The translations under genes and the position numbers were made by a program. From Sporodiniella umbellata (Eukaryota; Mucoromycota; Mucoromycetes; Mucorales; Rhizopodaceae), in the NCBI GenBank assembly GCA_025677835.1, contig JAIXMR010000140.1:1-57676 (forward strand): DNA of 57,676 nucleotides, written 5' to 3'. Below the pieces are notes generated by a model. That model saw only the letters and a list, made by a program, of their open reading frames with translations, was not told where the DNA came from and ran no database searches. Position 1 is the first letter of the stretch. Each line of letters opens with the position of its first letter. Positions 41,601 through 55,478 of this stretch are shown here, one piece after another.

Positions 41601-44128
41601 TCTGTAGAAGAAATAGATACTAATGGCGTTCGTTGGTTTGGTACATGGTAAATAAATACATAAAAAACTGGAACTGTTCTTAAAATCTATTTGGAATTAG
41701 CACTGATATCAATGACCATATAATATTGGAAAGAAAGCTCAAAGAGGCTCATGATGCAGCACAAAGATCGACAGAAAGTAAAACCAGATTTTTGTCAAAC
41801 ATGTCTCATGAAATTAGAACACCTCTCATTGGGATTACTGGCATGCTAAATTTTTTACTTGATACAGAGCTAACAGAAGAACAGACCGATTATGTACATA
41901 TAATACAGCAATCAGCAGAATCATTGCTAGTAGTTATCAACGATATTTTAGATCTTAGCAAAGTAGAAGCGGGTATGATGAAACTTGAGCGAGAACCATT
42001 CAACTTGATTACAATGATTGAAGATACAAATGAGCTCATGTCTACTTTGGCTATTCAAAAGAATCTAGAGCTTAGTTTTTGGATTGACGACGATATACCC
42101 AATGTCATTGTTGGCGACCGAGTGAGGTTAAGACAAGTTTTACTCAACCTTATAGGGGTATACAATAATACTATCCTGTTTTCGCTACCCACCTGTTCTC
42201 AAAAATCTCTTTATTAGAATGCTATAAAATTCACTTCAGAAGGCGAAATATTCACAAAATGCACGATTGAGAACATAGATATAGAAAAATCAGAACTAGT
42301 TCTGATTTTTGAAGTGGTCGATACAGGTACTGGATTTGATGCTACAGATGAAGCAGTGATGTTCAAGCCTTTCTCTCAGGTTGATAGCTCTGTAAGTACT
42401 GTTATTTTGGAATTATCAAAACTAATAGGTATAGAGTACTCGTAAGCACGGCGGAAGCGGGCTTGGCCTAGTCATTTCAAGACAGTTGATCGAGTTGCAC
42501 GGAGGCAAAATTGGCTGTAAGAGTCAAAAAAACAAAGGCTCAGTATTTTATTTTACTGTTAAATTTGATATTCCTGCCTCTTCTATACAACCTCAACCTC
42601 AAACTCCCAAAAATGAAACCAAGCAAGATCCATTTTTCAGAACCCATGGCTACAATAACACAGCAATGCTGAAACAGCAAGAACAAGAAATAGACTCTCC
42701 TATAAACTTTATCAATAGAGATCCGTCTGCAAAAAACAAATCTTGCCCAGAACCTTCCATTGTGGCACACTCAAAAAAGCATAGTCAGCTTCTTGAAGCA
42801 ACGACTGTAACAAATTCTGCCGAGATATTACAGAACGTACTCATGTCAAAAACTGTCTCCATGCAGCTTAAACCACCCCCTTTTCGGAAGAATAGTTCGA
42901 CGCTCACTATGCCTACTTTCCCTGGTAAAAGAGAACACAATGCTGCATCTGAAGAACCGCTTGTTCCTTCTCTTGGTATAGCTCTAAATGGCTCAAGCTC
43001 GGCCTACCAACCAACCATCTCACCTTGCGCAATTAGCTACACTCCGCTTATTCAGGTTCTGATTATTTCCCAATGGAAAATGTCTCGAGAGTCTTTAGTG
43101 AAACATGTCACTTCAATTTTGAGCAAGTTGACAACAGCAAAAAGCGAAAACATGACGCACTTTCGAATTGAAACAGTTACAAATCAAACAGAAGCCATTG
43201 CAAAACTCATAGACACAAGCTCCCTCAGATATGACTATATCATGATTAATCTTCCTTCGGAAAAGCACATATTGTCTCTCACAAGTATAATTTGCGGATC
43301 GCTACAGCAGCGTAGCGCCAACGTACTTATTACCACAACTCCTATGCAACGCTCACTAATTACAGATATGGCGAAGGGAAAAGAAGAGAAGATTGTTCCT
43401 GAAAATTGCGGATTTGTATTCAAGCCTATAAAACGTACCAAATTGCAATGGTACTTTGGAGCAAAACAAGAACAATATAAACCGAAAGATTTATATACAA
43501 ATCAGACGCCAAATAACGATGTTCCTGTCAGTGTCAAAACGCCAGACACCCCTTATAAACGTGCTGCAACGCAAAAAGAAGTATTTGAACGTATGGCAGC
43601 AGACGTTGGCGGAAAAGGATATAAAGTTTTACTTGTGGAGGGTATGTTAATACAATTTTTTTTTAAAAAAAAAAAACAAAGTTGACACATATTAGACAAT
43701 CTGGTGAATCAAAAAGTTTTAAAAAAGTACTTGCAAAGGGTAGGTCTAGATGTTGATGTAGCTATACATGGTGAGGAATGTACAGATCTTTTTTTCAACA
43801 ATCCCAAAGGGTATTACAACTTGATTCTTTGTGATCTATTTATGCCTGTAAAGGGTAAGTACTCTTTTTTGTTGTCTACCTGATTAAAACAACTTTTTGC
43901 TAACCAAACATACTTATAGATGGATACAAGGCAACCCAGGAAATAAGAGAATGGGAAAAAAAGAACTTAGAAAAAAACGAAAAATCTATACCCATCATCG
44001 CACTATCAGCAAACGTTATGAGCGATGTAGCTGAAAAATGTTTAGAATGTGGATTTTCAACTTATATTTCAAAACCAGCAAACTTTGCTGTGCTAGGTAG
44101 TGCTATCCGAGACTTTCTGCTTGATTAG
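38698..44128 (+). CDS. PAS-containing hybrid histidine kinase
   Basis: A very large two-component sensor. Secure exons: about 38880-40834 (perhaps interrupted at 39043-39069), 40907-41191, 41246-41647, 41701-42157, 42218-42391, 42435-43641, 43696-43854, 43920-44128. A long Ser/Pro/Asp-rich N-terminal region precedes two PAS domains. PAS1 has GQVTWVNNRCLQYTG and HMHPDD, PAS2 has VGLTYTNGKWASYSG and CVHPED, and each ends WFGTCTD. Next are HisKA with phospho-acceptor NMSHEIRTPL, HATPase with NLIGNAIKFT, DTGTGF (usual DTGIGI) and GGSGLGLVIS, a linker, and a receiver domain with VEDNLVNQKVL, phospho-Asp in LCDLFMPVKDG and KP near the end. It should relay phosphate to an Hpt protein. The start is unclear: ATG 38880, or ATG 38698 joined by a weak intron to about 38768. 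PAS_3 type folds suggest redox, light or small-ligand sensing (inference). Confidence 0.9.
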
Positions 44129-44661
44129 GCTGAAAAAAAAATGCTGTAATTACTTTTTATATTAAATACCCTCCAGTACAGATTGAGACTGAGTACTTTT
44201 AAGGTGTATTGCTTACCATGTTGTCTTAACAAAAAGTTTTGTAAATATTGCCATTCTTTTTTCTGCTGGTTTTTTTTAAGAAAAAAAAAAAGATTGGACT
44301 AAAAAAGATAGCTGCATTTAGGGCGACTTCTTGTTTTCGTAAGTAAATCTAAGTGCTCCTGTCTACCTTGAAAGAATCGAATAAAGATACGCGGCTCGTA
44401 ATACAATATATTTATGAATGCTCTCATTTAAAATATTGACTTGTTAACAAAAAAAACCAGGCGATCTTATATGGATCAAAAATCTGCCATGAAAATTCCA
44501 TGATTTAAGACAACAATTGGATTTGAAAAACGCCACCTAAAACGACAACACCAGAATTGCATTGCGGAAATTTAAATTGTTCACTCCAAAGTTGAAACAC
44601 AAGGTATACAGTAAAGAATTGCGTAATTTATTTACAAAAGCTGTTTGAAGTATATTACAGA
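44129..44661. other. Convergent spacer
   Basis: Lies between the 3' ends of the histidine kinase and the LEA-like gene. No gene or structured element is seen. Confidence 0.5.
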
Positions 44662-45397
44662 TTATGAAGAAGCTTTGACTTTATCGCCAACTTCCTTGAT
44701 TTTTTCACCAGCCTTTTCTTGCAACTCTTGACCCTTTTCTTTTGCATAATCAAGCTTCTTCTCACCTTCTTTCTGAGCTTCATTCTTGAGTTCAGAAGCC
44801 TTCTTGCTTACATCAGCCTTTGATTGTTCGTACATTTCTTTAGCATCTTCTGACTTGTTGCTAATAGCTTGTTGAACCTTGCCCTTAGTCTCTTCATATT
44901 TTTCACTGGCTTCATTTGACTTGTTATTGATGGCTTGTTGAACCTTACCCTTGGTTTCTTCGTATTTCTCGCCAGCTTCATCAACCTTCACACCGACAGA
45001 GCGCTTGGTGTTTTCTGCAGCTTGCTCTAAACGGTCCTTAGCACCGTAAGCGGCTTGTGTAGCTTGCTCTTTGGCACCTTCGATTTTGGTGTCAAGCGTG
45101 CGGTTAGCGCGTTCGAATTTATCAGAAAGCACTTGTCTTTCGCTCTTGTCATCTAATTTGCCACAATATGTGAGACAAGCCTACATTTTAACTATTAGAG
45201 CATGACTTACTTGACAAAGTATAAAAGTAGTAACCAAGACCACCAGCACCAAGCAAACCCAAGATCATACCGTTGTTGCTTGAGGACTTGGCTTCCTTCT
45301 GTTCAGGGTGTGTGGCAAATGTACGTCTGAGAGCAGAATTACGGGAAAAAGTGCTGCGGGATTGTAAGAGAGATCTTCTAAGGATGAAGCTAGACAT
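44662..45397 (-). CDS. Mitochondrial LEA/apolipoprotein-like repeat protein
   Basis: Two minus-strand exons, 45397-45211 and 45152-44662, give 225 aa. The N-terminus MSSFILRRSLLQSRSTFSRN ends in RRTFATHPE, a strong mitochondrial presequence. A short TM segment follows (GMILGLLGAGGLGYYFYTL, about 43-61). The rest is a long amphipathic, Lys/Glu/Ala-rich helix with a near-perfect tandem repeat of about 22 aa: EKYEETKGKVQQAI-NNKS-NEAS then EKYEETKGKVQQAI-SNKS-EDAK, followed by a diverged third copy. Composition resembles group 3 LEA proteins and other desiccation or stress helices. It is likely anchored in the inner membrane with a helical domain in the intermembrane space or matrix (topology is inference). 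Confidence 0.82.
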
Positions 45398-46424
45398 TTT
45401 TTTTGTTTGTATAGAATATATATATAAGTTGAAAGTAATAATAAATGTAAACAAAAGAGTCGATCCTTTTTATATACTTTTACACGGCCCGTGCAATGAA
45501 ATCATTTCTTGTTCCGATGACGTAAATCTTACAATTCCAGTGTATAATTAGAAATAGAAGGGTTTATCGTTTTAATGACGTTTAATTTAAAAAAACAAAG
45601 CGTCGCACTTTTATGATTATTACACATCATTATTTCCTAAGTGGTGAGGCATATAAAAGCTCAGATCTTGACACCATCGGTCTATTTTAGTTATATGTAT
45701 GAAATAAACAAAAGAAAGACTTTATATTACGCAAATAAGAAAAGCCATGTATATTGTGCTTCTAAAAGCCGGTTACTTCGCGTTTTTGTGGTAACGTTTC
45801 AAAATCCGAGCGTCACTGACCGCACGAAAACAATGTATATATACTGTTGGGTTCAAATTAACAAAGACCAAAAAAAAAAAAAAAGAGAGAGAGAGCCCAG
45901 TATATAGACTCGTTAAAACGTACAATCACCTTGTCTATACTGAGTACAACTCAAGTTTTGAATTGCGTCACATATGCAGGAACTTTTTTGGCGGGGCGAA
46001 AAAAGTAGTGATTAACTTTTTGCCGCTTCCCCTTACCTATCATTTTGTTAAATCTAACGTGCTTCATTAAGAGTAAATGAGCACCTACAGAGCTTTTTTT
46101 TCTGCACAAAAGGTATTTTAAAAGTTTTCAGAAACAATTTTCGTATAATAATGTTTTTTAAACATGCTTTTTTTTTACTAATAACATCCTTTAAACAAAA
46201 ACATTTAGCTAAACAATGCAGCTTCAGGAACAAGTCAGATTTTCAAAGATTACAATTTACGCGCAGTTTTTGCAAAAGACGGTTCTGTAATTAGTTTCAA
46301 GAGTTCTCCTACTAAATCTACTGTAATGGTTTTGAATTTCAACAAATCCTATAGCTAATTGCGAGTTTTTTGCTGCTTTTTTACATAGTATAGTACATTA
46401 ATCATTAATAAAGCTCAAACTCAA
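45398..46424. other. Divergent spacer between LEA-like gene and YME1
   Basis: About 1 kb without a supported gene. An A-run followed by GA repeats lies at about 45870-45894. It holds the divergent promoters of two mitochondrial-protein genes. Confidence 0.5.
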
Positions 46425-48623
<2,199 letters not shown>

Positions 48624-49456
48624 GCTGTTTTCGATACTTTTAGGATAAACAAAACGAAAAATAAAATATAAAGAGAAAAGAAAGAAAGAAAGGCAAAGAT
48701 GAAATGAGTATTTTTCGCTTTTTACTTTTATAGTTTTTTTTTTTTAAGTTAAGTATTTATTTGACTGTTACCCAATAGAGTAAAAACAGCCTTCTATCAC
48801 AAATCATCGACTCATTCTTTGCATATTTGTAGTACTACAAACAGCTCAAATAGACATGATGTTTTCAAAATTAAAGAAAAAGCCACCTTTAGCTCATTTA
48901 TATAAAGTGACATTTTACAGTACTCATACTCAAGGAAATAGGCTATGGAAAATGGCCAGTTGTGGTATACTTCTAACATTTTACCTTCCTTATATATTGG
49001 GTAACTATCCAAATTTGCAAGCCAATACTACTTTGGCTCTACCAACAACAAATCTTATAAACTGTAATTATGTGCTTCTAATTACCTATTTGAGCATAGC
49101 TGATATTATTCAGGATTAGAACCTTCGATAAATTTTTGAAATGATTGGACGTTCCACCTTATGCTGAGCTGGCAACCTCTCTTATACAATTTCCCGTGTC
49201 GGCTAGCACCAGAACTGATCGAAATATGCCATAAACAAGTAGCAATATTGAAAAGCAGAAATATTTTGTAACCTATACTATGTTTATATTAAAGATTACA
49301 CCAACTATCTGAACATATTTTGTTTTGCAAATTTTTCTGAACAAAATAAAGGGAACACGTCTTTTTTTCTCTTGAAATTTATCTCCTTTTTTTTTCTTTT
49401 TTTTTTTATTGTGCTTATCCTTTTTCTTTAAAAAAAAGTCTGTTATATCATTCAAG
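48624..49456. other. Spacer between YME1 and GATA factor
   Basis: An ORF of 87 codons at 48856-49119 includes a hydrophobic stretch (ILLTFYLPYILG) but has no family resemblance and an AT-driven composition; it is not called. T and A runs lie at 49388-49439. Confidence 0.45.
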
Positions 49457-50563
49457 ATGAATGTTTCTGACCTATGCTCTGATTTACCGACCAAATCGCT
49501 ATCACGATCGGAAATGTAGAGGATCAAAATATACTTTATTAGTAATAATAATGAATCATTTAGAGACTATGAAACTACAACTAATGAAGCAGAGACAGAA
49601 AATACTCAAGAACAACCTCAAACAGTACGGAACGTTTTTTTTTTCAAAGCATACATGCAATGTTATATTTTACTGAAATGTTACAGATTAAAGATAAATC
49701 GATACATCTCTACGAGAGTTTGAAGCATTTTCAGAACACACATGATTCGCTCAGTATTGACAAACAAAACAGTGTCATCAAAGAAATGTGTGCTCTCGCA
49801 AAATCGCTATCTGAAGCAGTAGACGAACTGGATGGAGACAGTTTTAAGGACTATGTGGATTCCGATAAAGAAGAAGACAAAAACAGCGTATAGTATAAAC
49901 ATAGATACCAACAATAGTGATGTAACTATAATCTTTCTAGTTTAAAAAAAAACAAGACTACGAACTTATCAGACACTCTCGAAATAATCAAGCCTCCATG
50001 AGATATCATAGAAGAAGCGTAAGAACAAAAAAAGCGAAAAGCACCTAATAAGTTTCATATATCGTTTTTATAGAAACGAACTATGATAGGACACAGATGC
50101 CACTCATGCAAAACAAAAGAGACCCCTGAGTGGAGACGAGGTCCTGATGGGGCGAGGACACTGTGTAATGCATGTGGTTTGCGTAAGCATCGTACCAATA
50201 TACAAGATGGTATAAGATCACTACTAACGGACAGAGCTATTTTATCCAGACTATTCCAAACTATTAAGGAGAGGATCTATAGGAACGCATATAGAGAACA
50301 ACGTATTAAAAAACCGATCACAACCTAATGGAGTCAACAATGCAAACAACAACGAGGCGTCATTGTCTGATAATTACCCATTTATATTAATTGACCCAAA
50401 ATGTGGTTTCAATAAAAAAGCAGTTCCGCCATCCCAGACGACAAACGAAAACCAAGCTAAAATTGCCAATAGCCACAATAGTTTGCCGCTGAAACCCCAT
50501 TCAAAACATAAAGACAACGAAAGCAATAAAACACCGTTGAAGATTTATCAATGGAAACAATAA
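49457..50563 (+). CDS. Single-finger GATA-type transcription factor
   Basis: Six exons, 49457-49515, 49543-49624, 49687-49887, 49941-50018, 50074-50182 and 50250-50563, give 280 aa. The zinc finger reads [18 protein letters not shown] with [19 protein letters not shown], that is C-x2-C-x18-C-x2-C (Cys 149, 152, 171, 174). The 18-residue loop is the class found in WC-2, NsdD and SreA-unrelated fungal GATA factors, not the 17-residue animal class. The finger is split by the 67-nt intron 50183-50249 after GL, which was needed to restore HYSKLLRRG. Upstream is a predicted helical segment ([18 protein letters not shown]) and acidic linker. No PAS domain is present, so it is not a WC-2 orthologue. 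The first intron is only 27 nt (49516-49542); the target genes are unknown. Confidence 0.88.
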
Positions 50564-52168
50564 ACGAGTGTGAACATAATCGGAATGGGCAATATTGTGT
50601 ATTATACAATCACATTAACAAGCGACAGGAAGAAAGTTAAGGTCGTTAATAACATGAATACGACCGAACCTATGGATATAAGGCTACAGCTTATTACAAT
50701 ATTGTCTTAAGTCAGCCATGCTTAGATTAAAAGATAACAGTACAGTAAACATACTAGCTATCTCATTTACATTCAATGCATACTACCTGCTATTTCTTGA
50801 GTCATAGGAATGTGTAGATACTGTGTAGTATTTCTATTCAATTTCTGCAAACCGGTTTTATATTAACTTAAATAAATGGCGATGTAGACATCGACTACTA
50901 TATCTACGCTAAACCTTTTAGCTAGAGCGAGCCTGTTAGAGAGAAACATATATTGAGTGCACAGCTGCCCTATAAATAAGAAGAAAAAAAGTAGCTTGAA
51001 CAATGTGACCGTCATATTGAGAACTACCTGAGTTGTATATACACTCGTTAGTTTGTACGCTTTCCAATTTTTCATACATGAAAATAGGGATGGCAGAAAA
51101 AATATTACAACAGCTCCTCTCAATGTTGCTCTACTAACGGTAATATTTGGCTTTTATTGACTAAAGGCGTTTTATAAAGAGGGATCAAGAACATTTCTGC
51201 ACTATCCATTGATCAAAAAAAGTTGTAAATTAGTCCATATATAGTTTCGAAAAAGTCTTCAGTATTTCCGCAATATAATTCTGTTTTAAAAGGTAAATTG
51301 TTTTTTATTAGTTCCCCTACTGTCTATTTTCAACTATGAAACCCACATACATATTTCTTTTCGAAAGAAAAAAAAATAATAAACAAAAACAGGTAATTGA
51401 CCTCACACTTTTTTCTTCTGCAGCGCATTTTATAGCCTCTTACAATCTTAATTACCGTATACTATAAGGCTAATTTACATTTTAAAACAACAGAGTATAT
51501 ACGGATAGTACCTTAAACTTTAGAACAGACAAAGCGTTGAGCGCCTGACACATCAGGCTTAACTGATTTTAGAATATAAATTGTTTAGCAAAAATAACAT
51601 TGCGGTAAGCAGGTAAAAGGAATTATATGCTAAAACAATAAAGTAGATTCCATAAAGTCTGAATCAAGTAGCTCAGTCATGTAAGGGGGATCTACAGGAA
51701 CAAAAGGGTACCAAATGTGTTCTTTTGAAATTCAAATTAACATGTTCGGACAAGTAGGACTCTTCAAAAAAAAAAAAAAAGAAGCTCTCACTCAACGTAC
51801 ATGAGCTTATAAACATGCTTACGCCTATTTGAAAGAACCTTGAAATTTTTACGTATGACAGCCAAAAAATATATGCATAAACCCTTCTGTATCACAAAGT
51901 TTTAAAGACTATTACTGAAAATGAAGTGTGAATACTGTTTGTGCTCAAAGTTTACAAATGCCTCAGTATTTTTCCTAAAAAAAAAAGCCAAGTTTATTTA
52001 TTTACTTTGAAAAAAAACTGAAATGCGTGTAGGGGCTTTACGTTGCAGTAGCTTGAATAAAAAGGCCGTATAAAAAATATAATACAACGATCTGTTTAAG
52101 AATTGAAAAGGAAAAACAAAATTAACATGAATGGTTTATATGGACTATTTTGAGTATTGTGTAGTATG
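50564..52168. other. AT-rich intergenic region
   Basis: About 1.6 kb lies between the convergent GATA and bZIP genes. No ORF, RNA gene or repeat beyond A/T runs (51767-51780, 51977-51986) is supported. Confidence 0.5.
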
Positions 52169-53472
52169 CTATGATATAGAACTCTCTGTAAAATTGGCTA
52201 GATCTCCGTCAACAGATTTCATCAAGTGATAGATACTTGACTGATCAATAAATTCATGGGAAATGAACCAAAATTTCGAAGAAAAGTCTGGATCAGTTAT
52301 AGACCAATTTTTTACAATTCGAATATCACCACCTGTGAAAACAACGTTTTGTGTCAGATAATTGAAGCATTCATCTATATCATAGTAATCTTGGAACAAA
52401 ATCATCCTATCTCTAATTGAATGCCCAGGGACATAATCGATTCTGATGTCGTGAGGAATGGTTTTTTGCAAAGCAGCTACAACAGAATGGTTTTGGTAAA
52501 ACATTATTCCTTGAAAAAAAAAAAAACCTTTTTACTTGGTTCCAAAACCAACGACACGAGCGGTCCTAGAAGACTACTGATTTTGAGCTGTAACCTTGAT
52601 ATGTGAATTGCTTGCAAGGGTGTCATTTTAGCTAGGTCGTCTGCTGTTTGCAACAAAGGTGGCTTGAAAAGAACATGTCTAAATGCCTTTTTATGCATAG
52701 TCAACTGGCTGTTCTTTACGGACACACTTTCTTTTTCTTTCTGGAGTACAGGCTTTAATGGAATATATTCTTCTTCTTTACTAGGAGAACTACATTCCAG
52801 TATCTCCTTTACTCCTTCATGCTGCGACTCGAAACTATTCTCAAGCTGCTGAGGCCCTTTGTTCATGGAAAGACACCGCACAGCGATAAAAGATTCAAGG
52901 TTGATAGACATATCCGGTAAGTTTTTTGTCTGGTTAATTCCTGTATCCGCTTGAAAAGTGTTGTACATTGCTTGGCTTAAGTCAACTATTCTACCGTTTT
53001 TCAAAACAACCGTTAATAAGGCAGGATTACTTTCAAAGGGATTTTCTTTTGGATTGGGCTGTGAGCCTACTAAATCTGTTACAACTGCATCATTAGCCCA
53101 AGAATGGGGAACAGCTCCTCGCTCGGTAAGAGAAGAAAGCGTAAAATGAAGAACAACTGCCCTTAAGTATTTTGCTTCATATTCAGATTGAGCTAGCTTT
53201 TGTTTCAATTCTTTGATTTCGCTTAAGTAGCATTCCCTCTCTTTTTCAAATTCCTGTCTTCTGCTGTTTTCTCTTTGTCTGTATGCCCTTTGCGAATCCC
53301 TGTTTTGAGCTCTTCGTTTTTCTGTAGAGGGAGGATTGGGTTTGCGTCCAGGTCTTTTTCTTTTCCTGATATGCTGCCCATCTTCAGTAAGTATACCAAA
53401 ATCGCACTCCTGATCAAAGTGCTGAAAACTGAACTGGTTTTTGTAAGAACTGCTATCTGAGCTAGTTGACAT
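52169..53472 (-). CDS. bZIP transcription factor
   Basis: Two minus-strand exons, 53472-52536 and 52509-52169, give 425 aa. The basic region reads EKRRAQNRDSQRAYRQREN (about 51-69), close to the fungal Yap/AP-1-like pattern with Gln in RAQNR. A heptad region (EKERECYLSEIKELKQKLAQ) follows. A nuclear-localisation-like cluster IRKRKRPGRKPNPP lies just before. The C-terminal half (HISRLQLKISSLLGPLVSL, then DIRIDYVPGHSIRDRMILFQ and VFTGGDIRIVKNWSITDPDF) looks like a conserved C-terminal domain of fungal bZIP proteins, ending in a helical segment. No Yap-type cysteine-rich domain is seen. The only way to join the two halves in frame is a 26-nt intron at 52510-52535. The start codon lies 185 bp from the end of the next minus-strand gene. 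Confidence 0.88.
52510..52535 (-). other. Candidate 26-nt intron in the bZIP gene
   Basis: On the transcript strand it begins GTAAAAAGG, has 13 T, and ends CAAG. Removal joins PSKK-side codon 'A' to 'GA', giving ...EPRIMFYQNHS and a continuous conserved C-terminus; without removal the frame stops at TAA a few codons on. A single-base error in the T run is an alternative. Confidence 0.55.
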
Positions 53473-53656
53473 GGTCAAGTTGAATTGTATTAAAAGAAAA
53501 ATGTTTCACTTTTTTTATTGGGTAAAACAAGAACTTGTCAAGTGTAACACGAAGAGACTTTTGTTGCGATACTATACAAAAACTAATGTTGTGGCCTACA
53601 AGCTAAGTTTCAAACGGTATGAAACTCAGCAGTTAACCAACATTAAAAAATAACTT

Positions 53657-55478
53657 TTACTTTGCTTCAAGTGGAGGCTCGTAAAGAATAGGAAGTTTGC
53701 CCTTCATTGTTCCATTGTTAGGCGCTGCGTCTATATTTAGCAGCTCCGTCATAAAGCCATATACTTCCACGTTTAAGAAAGGCGCTAAAACAGTACCTGG
53801 CTTGTACCATTTGCTTATTTTAGGTCCTTTTGCTAAAAACACAGCTCCCATTTTATCTTCGAGATTATCATAACCTTCATACTCGCCCCCTTCTACAAAT
53901 CCCATTTTGTGAGTAGTGAATTGATACCCTACACTGGGAATGACCTGAATAGGAGATATACGACTTGACTGACTATAGTGATATCGAGTAGGCAGCTGGT
54001 CTTTTAAATAGACTTTAAAATGGCTAGTTTTAGTGTGACCAATGAGCTTTTGATATATCTCTTGGATAATATCCGGAGAAATGTTATGCTGAAAATCGAG
54101 TAAAGAAGAAGGTACTGAATTTTTTACATATTTGACCAAGTGCTTTGGAAGAATGTCATCAATGTATATGAGCTTCTCTCTGGAAGTTTTTTCTAGCCCA
54201 TGGTCACCAGCCTATGTTACTTTCTGGTTAAACAAGCTTCCAAATATATATACCTATATGCATGTGTTTATATTGTGTAAGTATTTTACTATTATTGTAT
54301 TGACATGAGAATCAAGATTTCTAATAGACAATTCTTTGAAAAAGTATCCAATAGCTTCATCTATTTCTTTTATATATTCATCTGCCTAATACAAATGTTA
54401 TTTGCTAGAACCTTAGGAAGAAAAATTACCTTCAGACCATCAGGACTTTCTTTATAGTTTCTCTGCGGAACTCGAACAGTAATCACATGTGGTCTTGTGC
54501 TGTAAGGCAAATCTATCCAGTCTAAAACAGCATTTAACTGCTCATTTACATTCATAGACTCATTGAATGGGATCACATAGTCTGGTGTGTTGTGGTGTGT
54601 GTTGGTTCCTGGCCACATAATAGATGCCGACTTTTTTCTGTTGATTCTTGATGTCAACCAGATCTACGAGTTTTGCTCTGAATTAGTTTTCAACACATTT
54701 CTTGTTCTCTATGTTGTAATTACAGGCTCCCCTTTCCACCATTCTTTATTAGAAGTAATCGACTCATTTTTGTATTCAAAAGCTCCCATAGCATTGTCGT
54801 AAAACGAGTTTCTAACAATTCCATGCATCTCAGGAAATAAACCAGTCGTTAGAGTCCAATGATTTGGGAATAAACTCAACTAAAAATCAGTTTTCTCTGT
54901 CAGTAACTATTTTAAAGTATAGGCCATCAGCTTACTGGGAACACGGGCTGCATTCTCTCAGCTTTAACACCGTTTTTGGCTACAGTTTCTTATTTAATAA
55001 ACAAAATACCACTATAAGTAGGTACCTATTGTGTTTAGATTTGGAGTAATATCTCTGCTAAGATAATCAGGCCGAAATCCACTCAAAGAAATCAGCAGAA
55101 CTGTGGATGAAAAATAATCAGAGCCATTAAAGTATAGCTTTTCTGCTGGCCTTGATGTATGGTGCATGTGACCAAAATACATCAAAAGCAACCTAAAAAG
55201 AAAAAACACAAAACCAATTGAAAAACCAATGCAGATATAGTGTATAAGCGAAACACTCTTAAAACAAAAACCATGAGTTATGTGCCCATAATATAGTACT
55301 TTTGAAAGTCAAAGAAGCTTACTTGTGGTGACTCTTCATCCCCATCTTCGTTTATTGTTGTAGCCCAATCATCATCTTCGGAAAGCTCTTCGTTATTTAG
55401 TAAACGCGCCTCTTCTTCCTGATTATACTCTTTGTTTCTTTCTTCTAACCCAAATTCTTTTCTTGTATTTAAACTCAT
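53657..55478 (-). CDS. Type II membrane NPP/ENPP-family protein, predicted catalytically dead
   Basis: Seven minus-strand exons, 55478-55323, 55257-55026, 54979-54936, 54879-54724, 54663-54430, 54385-54290 and 54211-53657, give 490 aa. An acidic cytosolic tail (NEELSEDDDWATTINEDGDE) precedes one TM helix (YICIGFSIGFVFFLFRLLLM, about 59-78), then a nucleotide pyrophosphatase/phosphodiesterase fold: LLISLSGFRPDYLSRDITPN, PVFPLSLFPNHWTLTTGLFP, EMHGIVRN, WPGTNTH, DWIDLPYSTRPH, GDHGL and EGYDNLEDKMGAVF. In active NPPs the motif LDGFR supplies a metal Asp, TFPN the nucleophile Thr, EPD-xx-GH two metal ligands and THGYDN a His. Here they read LSGFR (Ser111), LFPN (Leu147), VPQRNYK and YEGYDN (Glu418). 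Only GDHG keeps Asp-His. It is an intact gene, so probably a pseudoenzyme. Confidence 0.88.

Noticed and set aside
48856..49119. Plus-strand ORF of 87 codons with a hydrophobic stretch
   Set aside because: AT-driven composition, no recognisable family; could be a real small membrane protein but evidence is too thin.
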